A stretch of DNA of 64,000 bases. Origin: Algibacter pacificus. GTDB lineage: Bacteria; Bacteroidota; Bacteroidia; Flavobacteriales; Flavobacteriaceae. Below the pieces are notes generated by a model. It did not search any database, was not told where the DNA came from, and saw nothing but the letters and a program-made list of their open reading frames with translations. The stretch spans positions 186,001 to 250,000 of the forward strand of contig NZ_VOGY01000003.1 in NCBI RefSeq assembly GCF_008033385.1, read 5' to 3'. The translations under genes and the position numbers were made by a program. How positions within the stretch are numbered: position 1 is the stretch's first letter; the number at the start of each line of letters is the position of its first letter. Of the stretch, positions 8,848 through 16,372 are shown piece after piece.

Positions 8848-8868
8848 ACTTTAAACTTTAAACTTTAA
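8848..8868. repeat. Short tandem repeat of a 7-mer between accB and accC
   Basis: Three exact head-to-tail copies of ACTTTAA. It occupies the end of the 93-base accB-accC spacer, next to the accB stop. No role is evident. Confidence 0.7.
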
Positions 8869-8869
8869 A

Positions 8870-9355
8870 TTAAGATGGATCAACCAGAAATAATGGTTGG
8901 TCAAATTCTACCGGAGAAGAATCGTCTACTAATATTTTAACAATTTTTCCTGAAACTTCAGATTCAATTTCATTGAAAAGTTTCATGGCTTCTATGATAC
9001 AAAGTACATCACCTTCTGCAATGGTTTGTCCAACTTCAACAAATAATGGTTTGTCTGGTGATGGTTTTCTGTAGAAGGTACCAATAATTGGAGACTTAAT
9101 GGTGATATATTTTGAATTATCGTCTGCAGCAGGAGCTGCTGCTACAGGCGCTGCGGCTTCGGTTTGTACAGGCGCTGCTACCGGTTGTGCTATTTGTGGT
9201 ATTTGGTGAGCCGCAGGTACTTGGTGTACGATAGTAGTATCGGACTCTGAGCCTGTTCTAATGGTGATTTTAATATCATCCATTTCTAGTTTAACCTCGC
9301 TTGCTCCAGATTTTGCAACAAATTTGATTAAGTTTTGAATCTCTTTTATATCCAT
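8870..9355 (-). CDS. accB: Biotin carboxyl carrier protein of acetyl-CoA carboxylase
   Basis: Carries the covalently bound biotin that shuttles CO2 between biotin carboxylase and carboxyltransferase. The 161-residue protein has a small N-terminal domain (residues 1-45), an Ala/Pro/Gln-rich flexible linker (about 45-78) and the C-terminal biotinyl domain. The biotinylation site is EAMKLFNEIE with Lys about 125. The thumb sequence GTFYRKPSPDKP typical of AccB is present, which separates it from other biotinyl proteins. It lies between fabH (26 bases upstream) and accC. Confidence 0.97.
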   Translation of the reverse strand: MDIKEIQNLIKFVAKSGASEVKLEMDDIKITIRTGSESDTTIVHQVPAAHQIPQIAQPVAAPVQTEAAAPVAAAPAADDNSKYITIKSPIIGTFYRKPSPDKPLFVEVGQTIAEGDVLCIIEAMKLFNEIESEVSGKIVKILVDDSSPVEFDQPLFLVDPS

Positions 9356-9381
9356 AATTTTAAATTTTTTAAGATTGGTGG

Positions 9382-10380
9382 TTACTTTGAATTATATGCC
9401 CATTTTAAATAAATAGATCCCCAATTAAATCCACCGCCAAAGGCAGCAAAGATAACATTATCTCCCTTTTTTAGTTGGGATTCATAATCGTTTATTAGTA
9501 ATGGTAACGTTGCTGATGTGGTGTTTCCATATTTTTCTATGTTAATCATAACCTTTTCGGGAGGTAAATTCATACGGTTGGCTGTGGCATCAATAATACG
9601 TTTATTAGCTTGATGTGCAGCTAACCAATCTACAGTATCTTTATCAAGGTTGTTTCTTTTTAGAATTTTTTCTGCAGCATCGGCCATATTAAAAACAGCA
9701 TTTTTAAAAACAGTTCGCCCTTCTTGAAAAGCATACTGTCCGCCTTGTTCCATAATTTCTTTGGTTAAAGCGTATGATGATCCCCCATAGGTAGCTTGCA
9801 AAAACTCACGACCGGTGCCATCACTTCTTAAATATTCGTCTTGAAGTCCTAAATTTTCTTCATTCGACTCGAAAAGAACGGCTCCAGCTCCATCTCCAAA
9901 AATTATACAGGTTGCTCTATCTTTATAATTAATAATTGAAGACATTTTATCGGCTCCAATTAATAAAACGTTTTTATAACGACCAGATTCAATATAACTA
10001 GCGGCAACAGACATTCCGAATAAAAAACTAGAGCATGCTGCATCCATGTCGAAAGAAAAAGCATTTATTGCTCCAATTTCTGATGCTGTAAATGATGCGG
10101 TTGAGGCTGCTTTCATATCTGGTGTTGCTGTTGCAACAATAACGAGTTCTATGTCTTTTGGATCAATGCCTTTTTTATTGATGAGGTCTTGCGCAGCTTT
10201 TATTGCTAGGTATGATGTGCCTTTGCCATCGTCTTTAAGGATACGACGTTCTTTTATTCCTGTTCTAGTGGTAATCCATTCATCGTTTGTATCAACCATG
10301 GTCTCAAGGATTTGGTTGGTTAATACGTATTCTGGCACATAAGCGCCAACAGCGGTTATGGCTGCAGAGATTTTACTCAT
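9382..10380 (-). CDS. fabH: 3-oxoacyl-[ACP] synthase III
   Basis: Condenses a CoA-linked starter with malonyl-ACP to begin each fatty acid chain, and so sets the choice between straight and branched chains. The 332-residue protein has the Cys-His-Asn triad at Cys116 (DMDAACSSFLFG), His256 (AAHQANKRII) and Asn286 (YGNTTSATLP). The ITTRTGIKERR segment and the GFNWGS ending are typical. The order rpmF-fabH-accB-accC is a common flavobacterial arrangement. A hairpin between rpmF and fabH may separate their transcription. Which starter it uses cannot be read from the sequence. Confidence 0.96.
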   Translation of the reverse strand: MSKISAAITAVGAYVPEYVLTNQILETMVDTNDEWITTRTGIKERRILKDDGKGTSYLAIKAAQDLINKKGIDPKDIELVIVATATPDMKAASTASFTASEIGAINAFSFDMDAACSSFLFGMSVAASYIESGRYKNVLLIGADKMSSIINYKDRATCIIFGDGAGAVLFESNEENLGLQDEYLRSDGTGREFLQATYGGSSYALTKEIMEQGGQYAFQEGRTVFKNAVFNMADAAEKILKRNNLDKDTVDWLAAHQANKRIIDATANRMNLPPEKVMINIEKYGNTTSATLPLLINDYESQLKKGDNVIFAAFGGGFNWGSIYLKWAYNSK

Positions 10381-10511
10381 AACTTTTTAGTTGGTTTGAC
10401 TGAAAAATCATTAAAATTGAACAAAAACGATCAACATTGTGTTGAAACCACTAAAATTGAGTGGAATTTTACGCAATTTACGTTTTTTTGCTATTGGAAA
10501 AGTAATTTCAT

Positions 10512-10539
10512 AAAAAAAACACTCATAAATGAGTGTTTT
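10512..10539 (-). terminator. Hairpin downstream of rpmF
   Basis: The arms AAAACACTCAT (10516-10526) and ATGAGTGTTTT (10529-10539) pair perfectly. On the minus strand the second arm is followed by a long T run. It lies about 20 bases after the rpmF stop and 131 bases before fabH, so it could end or attenuate the DUF177-rpmF transcript. Confidence 0.7.
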
Positions 10540-10559
10540 ATTATATGCGTGCATAATTG

Positions 10560-10760
10560 TTACGCTACGTTTTCTACTTCTGAATTGTCAATTAATACTT
10601 GACCTCTATAGTATAATTTACCTTCATGCCAGTGTGCTCTGTGGTATAAATGAGGCTCGCCTGTTGTTGGGCAAGTAGCAATTTGTGGCGCAGTTGCTTT
10701 GTAATGTGTTCTTCTTTTATCTCTTCTTGTTTTCGAGATTTTTCTTTTAGGATGTGCCAT
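10560..10760 (-). CDS. rpmF: 50S ribosomal protein L32
   Basis: Small basic ribosomal protein of 66 residues. It begins [20 protein letters not shown], the conserved L32 N-terminus. The lone cysteine in [15 protein letters not shown] is followed by His residues instead of the four-Cys zinc ribbon, so it is the zinc-independent form of the protein. It lies 9 bases downstream of the DUF177 gene, a pairing conserved across bacteria, and upstream of fabH. Confidence 0.97.
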   Translation of the reverse strand: MAHPKRKISKTRRDKRRTHYKATAPQIATCPTTGEPHLYHRAHWHEGKLYYRGQVLIDNSEVENVA

Positions 10761-10769
10761 TTTATATGT

Positions 10770-11312
10770 TTATTTATCCGTTAATAATTTCTTTAATGTA
10801 TTCCATCGAGGGTCTATATCATCCTCGTTTTGTTCGTTTTTTTCTTTAAGCCCAGGGCTTAATTGTTCTAATTTATCAAGTATGTCGGAGTCTAATGTTC
10901 CGTCTTCTACACCAGGATGAACGCGTTTAATTGGTACAGCTAACACAATTAATTCATAAATGTATTGCTGTATGTTAATTTCGTATTCGCCGTGAGGCAA
11001 TATGAGAATATCAATGTTTTCATCGTTATATTCATCTCCAAAATTAACAACCAAATGAAAATCGTTTTCAATGGTTTGATTGTAAGGTTCATTTGTTAAA
11101 TCGCAATTGATGTTAACAAATCCCGAGATTTTAAAATTTAATTCTAGCAATGTGGTCTTTTTTTCTAAAGTCACATTAACTTTTACATTAACATTATTAA
11201 AATCTTCATACTCAAAATGTTCAAAGAACGCTTGTGTAATATCAAATTCAAACTGATGTTTACCGATTTTTAACCCTACAAATGGAATTGTAAACTCTTT
11301 TAATGGCTTCAT
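10770..11312 (-). CDS. DUF177 (YceD) family protein
   Basis: A 180-residue acidic protein of the YceD/DUF177 family, encoded directly upstream of rpmF as in most bacteria. The function is poorly defined; the family has been linked to ribosomal RNA accumulation in plants and bacteria. The family pattern is seen in the FKISGFVNINCDLTNEPY segment (single Cys in a CDLT-type motif) and the later EINIQQYIYELIVLAVPIKR, matching the usual DL.....E.L.L..P. Start set at ATG 11312; a GTG two codons earlier is the only close alternative. A TATATTTG box lies 22 bases upstream. Confidence 0.87.
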   Translation of the reverse strand: MKPLKEFTIPFVGLKIGKHQFEFDITQAFFEHFEYEDFNNVNVKVNVTLEKKTTLLELNFKISGFVNINCDLTNEPYNQTIENDFHLVVNFGDEYNDENIDILILPHGEYEINIQQYIYELIVLAVPIKRVHPGVEDGTLDSDILDKLEQLSPGLKEKNEQNEDDIDPRWNTLKKLLTDK

Positions 11313-11334
11313 TATCACTTCTAATTTGAGCCTG

Positions 11335-11342
11335 CAAATATA
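11335..11342 (-). promoter_or_regulatory. Putative -7 box of the DUF177-rpmF transcript
   Basis: Minus-strand TATATTTG matches TAnnTTTG and lies 22 bases before the ATG of the DUF177 gene. No convincing -33 TTG is visible. Confidence 0.45.
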
Positions 11343-11430
11343 TAATTTTTTTATTTACGTGGCATTACTTATAAACATTTTTTTGTTTATATCTTTCTGT
11401 TTTAGTAAGATATAGCCTGTTTAGTAGGTG

Positions 11431-12501
11431 TTAGCGGTCTTTATAATTTTTACTTCGCTCATTTCTAGGTGCTTTTTTTAATGGATTTGAGGTTAATTCT
11501 TCAAATTCCCTTCTGTTTTTATAGATATGTAAAGCACTAAATAGGGCTTCTTTAAACGAACTTTCATTGGCTTCTCTTTTCCCAGCTATTTCATAGGCGG
11601 TGCCATGGTCGGGAGACGTTCTAATTTTATTTAGTCCTGCCGTGTAGTTTACGCCTTGCCCGAACGATAAAGTTTTAAAAGGGATTAGGCCTTGATCGTG
11701 GTAGGATGCAATAATGGCGTCGAAATTTTTATAATTATCCGAACCAAAAAAGCTATCTGCAGCATAAGGTCCGTAAACGAGTTTGCCGGATTCTTTAATT
11801 TTTTTAAGTGTTGGCCGTAATACATTATCATCCTCATTGCCAATAACACCATGATCTCCTGTATGCGGATTAATGCCTAAAACGGCTATTTTGGGTTTTT
11901 GAATATTGAAATCTGTAATAAGTGATTTGTAAACGGTATTAATTTTTTGTTGGATTAATTCGGGGGTAATATGGGTTGAAACGTCTTTTACTGGTACATG
12001 GTCGGTTAGTAATCCAACTCTTAACGTGTCAGTAATCATAAACATGAGGCTTTCACCTCCCAATTCTTGGGCTAAATAATCGGTGTGTCCAGGGAATTTA
12101 AATTCTTCAGACTGGATATTATGTTTATTAATAGGTGCAGTGATCAATACATCAACATCGCCTTCTTTTAAAGCTTTGGTTGCCGAAGCTAAAGATTTTA
12201 TGGCATACTCACCAATTTTTAAATCTTCTTGACCAAAATTAATTTTAACCGGTTCCTTCCATACATTAAAAACATTAACTTTCCCAATAGCTATTTGGTT
12301 GATGCTGTTTATACTATGGAAATTTATGCTCGAGTTAAAATGCGTTTTTAAAAAACTCATAACTTTAATAGATGCAAAAATAACTGGGGTGCAGAAGTCT
12401 AAAATTCTTCCGTCTTCAAAAGTTTTTAAAACAATCTCTCCGCCTATGCCGTTAAGGTCTCCTATGGATATTCCTACTATTATATTTTCTGCTTGCTTCA
12501 T
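11431..12501 (-). CDS. pdxA: 4-hydroxythreonine-4-phosphate dehydrogenase
   Basis: Oxidises 4-phosphohydroxy-L-threonine in the DXP-dependent pathway to pyridoxal phosphate. The protein is about 356 residues from ATG 12501, where the family sequence starts at once (IIVGISIGDLNGIGGEIVLK). A longer frame reaching 12639 would overlap ribE and its extra residues look non-coding. Family features are APINKHNIQ, FPGHTDYLAQ with metal-binding His, LLTDHVPVKDV, GINPHTGDHG, and IASYHDQGLIPFKTLSFGQGVN with the conserved His-Asp. It is divergent from ribE. PLP made by this pathway is needed by SufS in the same window. Confidence 0.95.
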   Translation of the reverse strand: MKQAENIIVGISIGDLNGIGGEIVLKTFEDGRILDFCTPVIFASIKVMSFLKTHFNSSINFHSINSINQIAIGKVNVFNVWKEPVKINFGQEDLKIGEYAIKSLASATKALKEGDVDVLITAPINKHNIQSEEFKFPGHTDYLAQELGGESLMFMITDTLRVGLLTDHVPVKDVSTHITPELIQQKINTVYKSLITDFNIQKPKIAVLGINPHTGDHGVIGNEDDNVLRPTLKKIKESGKLVYGPYAADSFFGSDNYKNFDAIIASYHDQGLIPFKTLSFGQGVNYTAGLNKIRTSPDHGTAYEIAGKREANESSFKEALFSALHIYKNRREFEELTSNPLKKAPRNERSKNYKDR

Positions 12502-12523
12502 TAAAAAAGACAACTTTTGTTTG

Positions 12524-12531
12524 TAATTTTG
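12524..12531 (+). promoter_or_regulatory. Putative -7 box of ribE
   Basis: TAATTTTG on the plus strand, 46 bases upstream of the ribE ATG, in the ribE-pdxA divergent spacer. On the other strand TAAATTTG, near 12550, could serve pdxA. Confidence 0.4.
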
Positions 12532-12577
12532 AAATTCAATTGCTGTTGCAAATTTAACTAAATAAACAGATAATACT

Positions 12578-13171
12578 ATGTTTACCGGAATAATTGAAGA
12601 TATAGGCGAAGTTTCAAATTTAAAAGAAGAATTAGACAATCTTCATATAACCATTAAAAGTGGAATAACTTCGGAATTAAAAATAGATCAAAGCGTGGCA
12701 CACAACGGTGTTTGCTTAACGGTTGTTGCAATAAATAACGATGAATATACCGTTACCGCAATTAAAGAAACGCTGGATAAAACCAATTTAAAAACCTTAA
12801 AAATAAATGATAAGGTAAATTTGGAACGTGCCATGTTACTTGGAGCCCGTTTAGATGGACATATTGTGCAGGGGCATGTAGATCAAACAGCGGTTTGTAC
12901 TCAAGTGGAACAAGCAAATGGAAGTTGGGTTTTTACTTTTAGTTACGATTTTGATGTAAATAATAATTTAACTATTGAAAAAGGATCGATAACTGTAAAC
13001 GGAACAAGTTTAACGGTTGTAAATTCTAAAAAAGATAGTTTTAGTGTCGCTATTATACCCTACACTTTTGAGCATACCAATTTTAATGCGTTTGAAAAAG
13101 GTACTATAGTGAATTTAGAATTTGATGTTTTAGGGAAATATGTTGCTAAACTTAATAGTTTAAAAAATTAG
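12578..13171 (+). CDS. ribE: Riboflavin synthase, alpha subunit
   Basis: Dismutates two molecules of 6,7-dimethyl-8-ribityllumazine to riboflavin. The 197 residues contain the expected tandem lumazine-binding repeats: the first starts MFTGIIEDIGEV with VAHNGVCLTVV, and the second has GHIVQGHVDQTAV and KGSITVNGTSLTVV. The duplicated NG(V/T)xLTVV motifs mark the ligand sites. The stop overlaps the stop of the converging PID-CTERM gene by four bases. Other rib genes are not present here. Confidence 0.96.
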   Translation: MFTGIIEDIGEVSNLKEELDNLHITIKSGITSELKIDQSVAHNGVCLTVVAINNDEYTVTAIKETLDKTNLKTLKINDKVNLERAMLLGARLDGHIVQGHVDQTAVCTQVEQANGSWVFTFSYDFDVNNNLTIEKGSITVNGTSLTVVNSKKDSFSVAIIPYTFEHTNFNAFEKGTIVNLEFDVLGKYVAKLNSLKN

Positions 13172-13365
13172 TTTGTTTTTAAACTTTTTTTTACACCATA
13201 GACTAATGCAAAAAATGCAGCGACAAGAACACCTCCGTCTATAGGTAAACCCACTGGTTTTGGCGGAGGCACAGGAGCTGGTGGCATTCCTCCTTGGGCG
13301 TTACAAACTAAACCTACTATAAACAGCAAGATTAGCGTAGATATTTTTTTGTTGTGTATCGTCAT
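13168..13365 (-). CDS. Mini-protein with signal peptide and PID-CTERM-like sorting tail
   Basis: A 65-residue protein that is almost entirely targeting signals. Residues 1-23 form a signal peptide (MTIHNKKISTLILL, hydrophobic core, CNAQ cleavage region). A short proline-rich run (PPAPVPPPKPV) follows, then GLPIDGG, a hydrophobic segment (VLVAAFFALVYG) and a basic tail KKSLKTN. A PIDGG motif, transmembrane segment and basic tail together match the pattern of PID-CTERM protein-sorting tails in Bacteroidota. Such tails are thought to be processed by a dedicated transpeptidase; none is in the window. Hardly any mature domain is left after processing, which is odd. It overlaps the ribE stop tail-to-tail. 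Confidence 0.7.
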   Translation of the reverse strand: MTIHNKKISTLILLFIVGLVCNAQGGMPPAPVPPPKPVGLPIDGGVLVAAFFALVYGVKKSLKTN

Positions 13366-13587
13366 GGTGTGGCAAAAGTATTAAAATTGCACTTAAAAAA
13401 TGTTAGAAAATAGTTATTATAGATGTTTATCGATAAAACGTTTTAAAAAGCAGATTAAATGCGTGTTGCTATGTGTTTTATTGTTTTTTTGTAAAGTATT
13501 TTGCGTGTTAAAAATAGGTTTGTGGGGGTATTGTCGTGTATAAGAAGTTTGTATGTTTTTTGTGCATGTCCTTAGTTAAAAAACAAA

Positions 13588-13615
13588 AAAGCCTCTACAT
13601 TACTGTAAAGGCTTT
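13588..13615 (-). terminator. Terminator downstream of the tRNA gene
   Basis: An imperfect hairpin (AAAGCCT at 13588-13594 with AGGCTTT at 13609-13615, extended inward by TACA/TGTA with one mismatch). On the minus strand the second arm is followed by a T-rich run. It lies 15 bases after the 3' end of the tRNA. Confidence 0.7.
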
Positions 13616-13629
13616 ACAATTTCTAAAAG

Positions 13630-13703
13630 TGGTCCCACTTGGGCTCGAACCAAGGACCACCTGATTATGAGTCAGGTGCTCTAACCAACTGAGCTATGGG
13701 ACC
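13630..13703 (-). tRNA. tRNA with CAU anticodon (tRNA-Met or lysidine tRNA-Ile2)
   Basis: The minus strand folds as a complete 74-nt tRNA: acceptor stem GGTCCCA/TGGGACC, D arm with AGCTCAGTTGGTTAGAGC, anticodon stem CCTGA/TCAGG around loop CTCATAA, and T arm with GGTTCGAGCC. The discriminator base is A and CCA is not fully encoded (C follows). The anticodon CAU is shared by elongator Met, initiator Met and tRNA-Ile2, whose C34 is changed to lysidine by TilS. Lack of the GGG/CCC anticodon-stem pairs excludes the initiator. The C4-G69 and C5-G68 pairs resemble E. coli tRNA-Ile2 more than elongator Met, so Ile2 is the better guess. Confidence 0.93.
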
Positions 13704-13753
13704 GAAATCGGAGTGCAATATTACTATTTATTTTAGATGTTACCAAAAAAATA

Positions 13754-14155
13754 TTACTTTATCTCTTGGCAAAGTTCAATTAATACACCGTTAGTTGATT
13801 TTGGGTGTAAAAAAGCTACTAATTTATGGTCGGCTCCTCGCTTTGGAACCTCATTTATTATCTTAAAACCTTCATGTTTTAATCGTTTAATTTCGGCTTT
13901 AATATCATTCACTTCAAAAGCGATGTGATGAATGCCTTCGCCGTTTTTATCAATAAAACGGGCTATTGGGCTATTTTTATCAGTAGCTTCTATTAGTTCA
14001 ATTTTATTTTTACCAATCTTAAAAAAGGAGGTATTTACATGCTCGCTTTCCACCGTTTCGGTTTTATACGGAGGCACTCCAAAAAGTTTTGAATATAAAA
14101 TGTTAGAAACCTCTAAATTTTTTACGGCAATCCCAATATGTTCTATTTTTTTCAT
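13754..14155 (-). CDS. mce: Methylmalonyl-CoA epimerase
   Basis: Vicinal-oxygen-chelate protein that interconverts (R)- and (S)-methylmalonyl-CoA in propionate metabolism. The 133 residues fit the family. It starts KKIEHIGIAVKNLE (first metal His), has SEHVNTSFFKIGKNKIELIE, then GEGIHHIAFEVNDI (second metal His), and ends PKSTNGVLIELCQ with the metal Glu. Start set at ATG 14155; the preceding TTG codon is less likely. Methylmalonyl-CoA mutase genes are not in the window. It is transcribed toward the tRNA gene on the same strand. Confidence 0.93.
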   Translation of the reverse strand: MKKIEHIGIAVKNLEVSNILYSKLFGVPPYKTETVESEHVNTSFFKIGKNKIELIEATDKNSPIARFIDKNGEGIHHIAFEVNDIKAEIKRLKHEGFKIINEVPKRGADHKLVAFLHPKSTNGVLIELCQEIK

Positions 14156-14413
14156 CAAAATGTCCTTTTTTTTATTTTCACGAAGGCGTAAAACTCAACA
14201 CTTTCCCAACAATAAGTGTTCTTAATCAGTAATAAATTTGTTGCTGTCCCATCTATTTTGCATCATCTGTACTGGAATATTACCAAATAAACCACTTCAG
14301 ATTAAAAGAATAAAAGAGCCTGTATTGCTTCCGCGAAAGCGATAATACCATTAATATTAACTTGAAAATATTAAAATACACTACTAAAAGCAAGATAATC
14401 TTTAAATATCCGT

Positions 14414-14421
14414 TATTTTTG
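14414..14421 (+). promoter_or_regulatory. Putative -7 box of rbfA and the LolC/E-like permease gene
   Basis: TATTTTTG on the plus strand, 22 bases upstream of the rbfA GTG. The spacer 14159-14443 otherwise shows no gene that I can support; it contains one TTCCGCGAAAGCG motif at 14329-14341. Confidence 0.45.
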
Positions 14422-14443
14422 CAGTCTAAAAGTATTTTATAAC

Positions 14444-14845
14444 GTGGAAGAAGTAGAAAGTCAAAGACAAAAAAAAATAGCTGGTGTTTTGCAGCAAGAT
14501 TTAGTAGAAGTTCTACAAGGAGCTGCCACACAAGGCGGAATGCGCGGTGTTTTAATATCGGTATCTAAAGTAAAAGTGACTGTAGATTTATCGGTTGCAA
14601 AGATTTATTTAAGCATTTTTCCTAACGATAAAGCGGCAGAATTACTCAAGGGGATAAAATCGAATACCCCTTTAATTCGTCACGAATTAGCACAACGCAC
14701 CAAGCACCAATTGCGTCGTATGCCAAATTTAGAGTTTTTTATAGACGATTCTTTAGAGTATATCGATCAGATTGAAAAATCATTAAAAGGCGAAGAAAAC
14801 CCGATAAAGGATCCAAATATGTTGGACAAAAGAAAAAAATCGTAG
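14444..14845 (+). CDS. rbfA: 30S ribosome-binding factor A
   Basis: Assists 16S rRNA 5'-end processing and late 30S maturation, and is needed in the cold. The 133-residue protein begins at GTG 14444. It has the RbfA KH-like fold signature: SQRQKKIAGVLQQDLVEVLQ, then LISVSKVKVTVDLSVAKIYL, and RHELAQRTKHQLRRMPNLEF followed by FIDDSLEYIDQIE. The tail is Lys-rich. The stop is one base before the TTG start of the permease gene, so the two are translationally coupled. Confidence 0.94.
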   Translation: MEEVESQRQKKIAGVLQQDLVEVLQGAATQGGMRGVLISVSKVKVTVDLSVAKIYLSIFPNDKAAELLKGIKSNTPLIRHELAQRTKHQLRRMPNLEFFIDDSLEYIDQIEKSLKGEENPIKDPNMLDKRKKS

Positions 14846-14846
14846 A

Positions 14847-16052
14847 TTGAGTTTTTCACTATATATAGCAAAACGTTATTTACGTTCTAAAAGCACGAAT
14901 AACGCCATTAATTTTATTACCAACATTGCTATTATTGGTGTTATTCTTGGGGCTGCGTCTTTATTTATTGTATTGTCTGGTTTTGCCGGATTAAAAGATT
15001 TTACACTACAGTTTTCTACAGAAATAGATCCAGATTTAAAGGCTGAAACTACGGTTGGCAAAAGCTTTGTGCTTACTGAAGATATAGCTCAAAAACTCGA
15101 TAATTTAGAGTCTGTTGCCGAGTATTCTAAAATTATTGAAGAGCGTATTTTTATCACCAGTAATAACAAAACCACTATTGCCAAAATAAAAGGAGTCGAT
15201 GGGTATTTTCAAAACATTGTAAATATAGATTCTGCCATGGATACGGGCAGTTGGGTTTCGCAAAATACAAACGAAATAGTGGTAGGTTGGGGCATTGCAA
15301 GCCATTTGTCATTAGGTGTTTTAGACTTTACAAAAACTATAAATATTTACGTTCCCAAGCCCGGAAAAGGACAAATAACATCTACAAAAGATGCCTTTAG
15401 CACCGTTAGAGCGGTAAATGTTGGCGTATTCTACATAAACGAAACCTTGAATGATGGCTACATTTATGCACCCATAAATTTAGCAAAAAAATTACTAAAT
15501 TACCAAGACAATCAAATATCGGCTATCGAGTTTAAATTGGCTCCAAATGCCGACGAAACCCAAGCTAAACAAAGCATACAAGCCATTTTAGGGAGTAATA
15601 TTGTTGTAAAAAACCGGGCACAATTAAACGACGCGCTGTACAAAATGCTAAACACCGAAAACTTAGCAGTATACCTCATTTTTACCCTCGTACTCATCAT
15701 TGCATTTTTCAACGTTATCGGCTCATTAATCATGATGATGCTCGACAAAAAGAAAAGTCTAAGCACGCTTTTTAACATTGGCGCTACGGTAAAAGATATT
15801 CGAAAAATATTTTTCTACCAAGGCAGTTTAATGAGTATTGTAGGCGGACTTATTGGTTTACTTTTAGCGTTAATAATTGTGCTGCTTCAACAGCATTTTA
15901 ACCTCATTATGATTACGCCATCACTGGCATATCCAGTCGCTTTGCGAACAGAAAACTTTTTTATTGTATTCCTTACTATTTCCGTTTTAGGAATTATTGC
16001 ATCAAAAATAGCTTCGGTTCGAATCACAAAAAACATGGTAAAAACGGTTTAA
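14847..16052 (+). CDS. LolC/LolE-type ABC transporter permease
   Basis: A 401-residue inner-membrane protein of the MacB/FtsX permease superfamily, in the group annotated as lipoprotein-releasing LolC/LolE. The N-terminus FSLYIAKRYLRSKS and the first transmembrane segment (about 25-45, FITNIAIIGVILGAASLFIV) are followed by a large periplasmic domain. Three C-terminal membrane segments lie at about 275-300, 318-350 and 372-395. LolC/E with the LolD ATPase extracts lipoproteins from the inner membrane; no lolD is nearby, so the ATPase is encoded elsewhere. It starts with TTG one base after the rbfA stop. This organism makes many lipoproteins, several seen in this window. Confidence 0.85.
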   Translation: MSFSLYIAKRYLRSKSTNNAINFITNIAIIGVILGAASLFIVLSGFAGLKDFTLQFSTEIDPDLKAETTVGKSFVLTEDIAQKLDNLESVAEYSKIIEERIFITSNNKTTIAKIKGVDGYFQNIVNIDSAMDTGSWVSQNTNEIVVGWGIASHLSLGVLDFTKTINIYVPKPGKGQITSTKDAFSTVRAVNVGVFYINETLNDGYIYAPINLAKKLLNYQDNQISAIEFKLAPNADETQAKQSIQAILGSNIVVKNRAQLNDALYKMLNTENLAVYLIFTLVLIIAFFNVIGSLIMMMLDKKKSLSTLFNIGATVKDIRKIFFYQGSLMSIVGGLIGLLLALIIVLLQQHFNLIMITPSLAYPVALRTENFFIVFLTISVLGIIASKIASVRITKNMVKTV

Positions 16053-16055
16053 ATT

Positions 16056-16217
16056 ATTTGGGCGAGTTGCCATGAAAAAATGGCAAACAGGCTTTCCGCT
16101 ATATCTTTTTTTGTGCTGTACTTATTTCAGTTTATGTCTGTTAAATAATAGCACGTTTTAGCTCGAATATTTAGGTTTTTCAATTAAAAGCACAAAAAAA
16201 GGATGCCGCATCAATCC
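16056..16217 (-). repeat. Dispersed intergenic repeat, copy B (inverted)
   Basis: Read on the minus strand it has the copy-A ends: GATTGATGCGGCATCC with a T run, a variable centre bounded by GTGCT/AGCAC, then an A run, GATATAGCGGAAAGCC, and CGCCCAAAT. It fills half of the 320-base spacer after the permease gene. The rest of that spacer, up to 16372, shows no gene that I can support. Confidence 0.75.
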
Positions 16218-16372
16218 TTCTCGCGGGGCAAATCTGCCAAGAGTATTTAGGTGCAACACATTTGTTTTTATTTGCCAGAACCATATATTTTAAAAAGGTT
16301 AAGGTTTTAATAAAAAACAGAAAGCTCAAATGCTTTTTAGTAGTTTTACAATTACTCAATAAATTTAAAGCT

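Noticed and set aside
12502-12639. N-terminal extension of pdxA
   Set aside because: The added 46 residues have no PdxA sequence and would overlap the ribE start; the family sequence begins at ATG 12501.
14159-14443. Small gene between mce and rbfA
   Set aside because: Frames here are short or run antisense into rbfA, with no recognisable domain.
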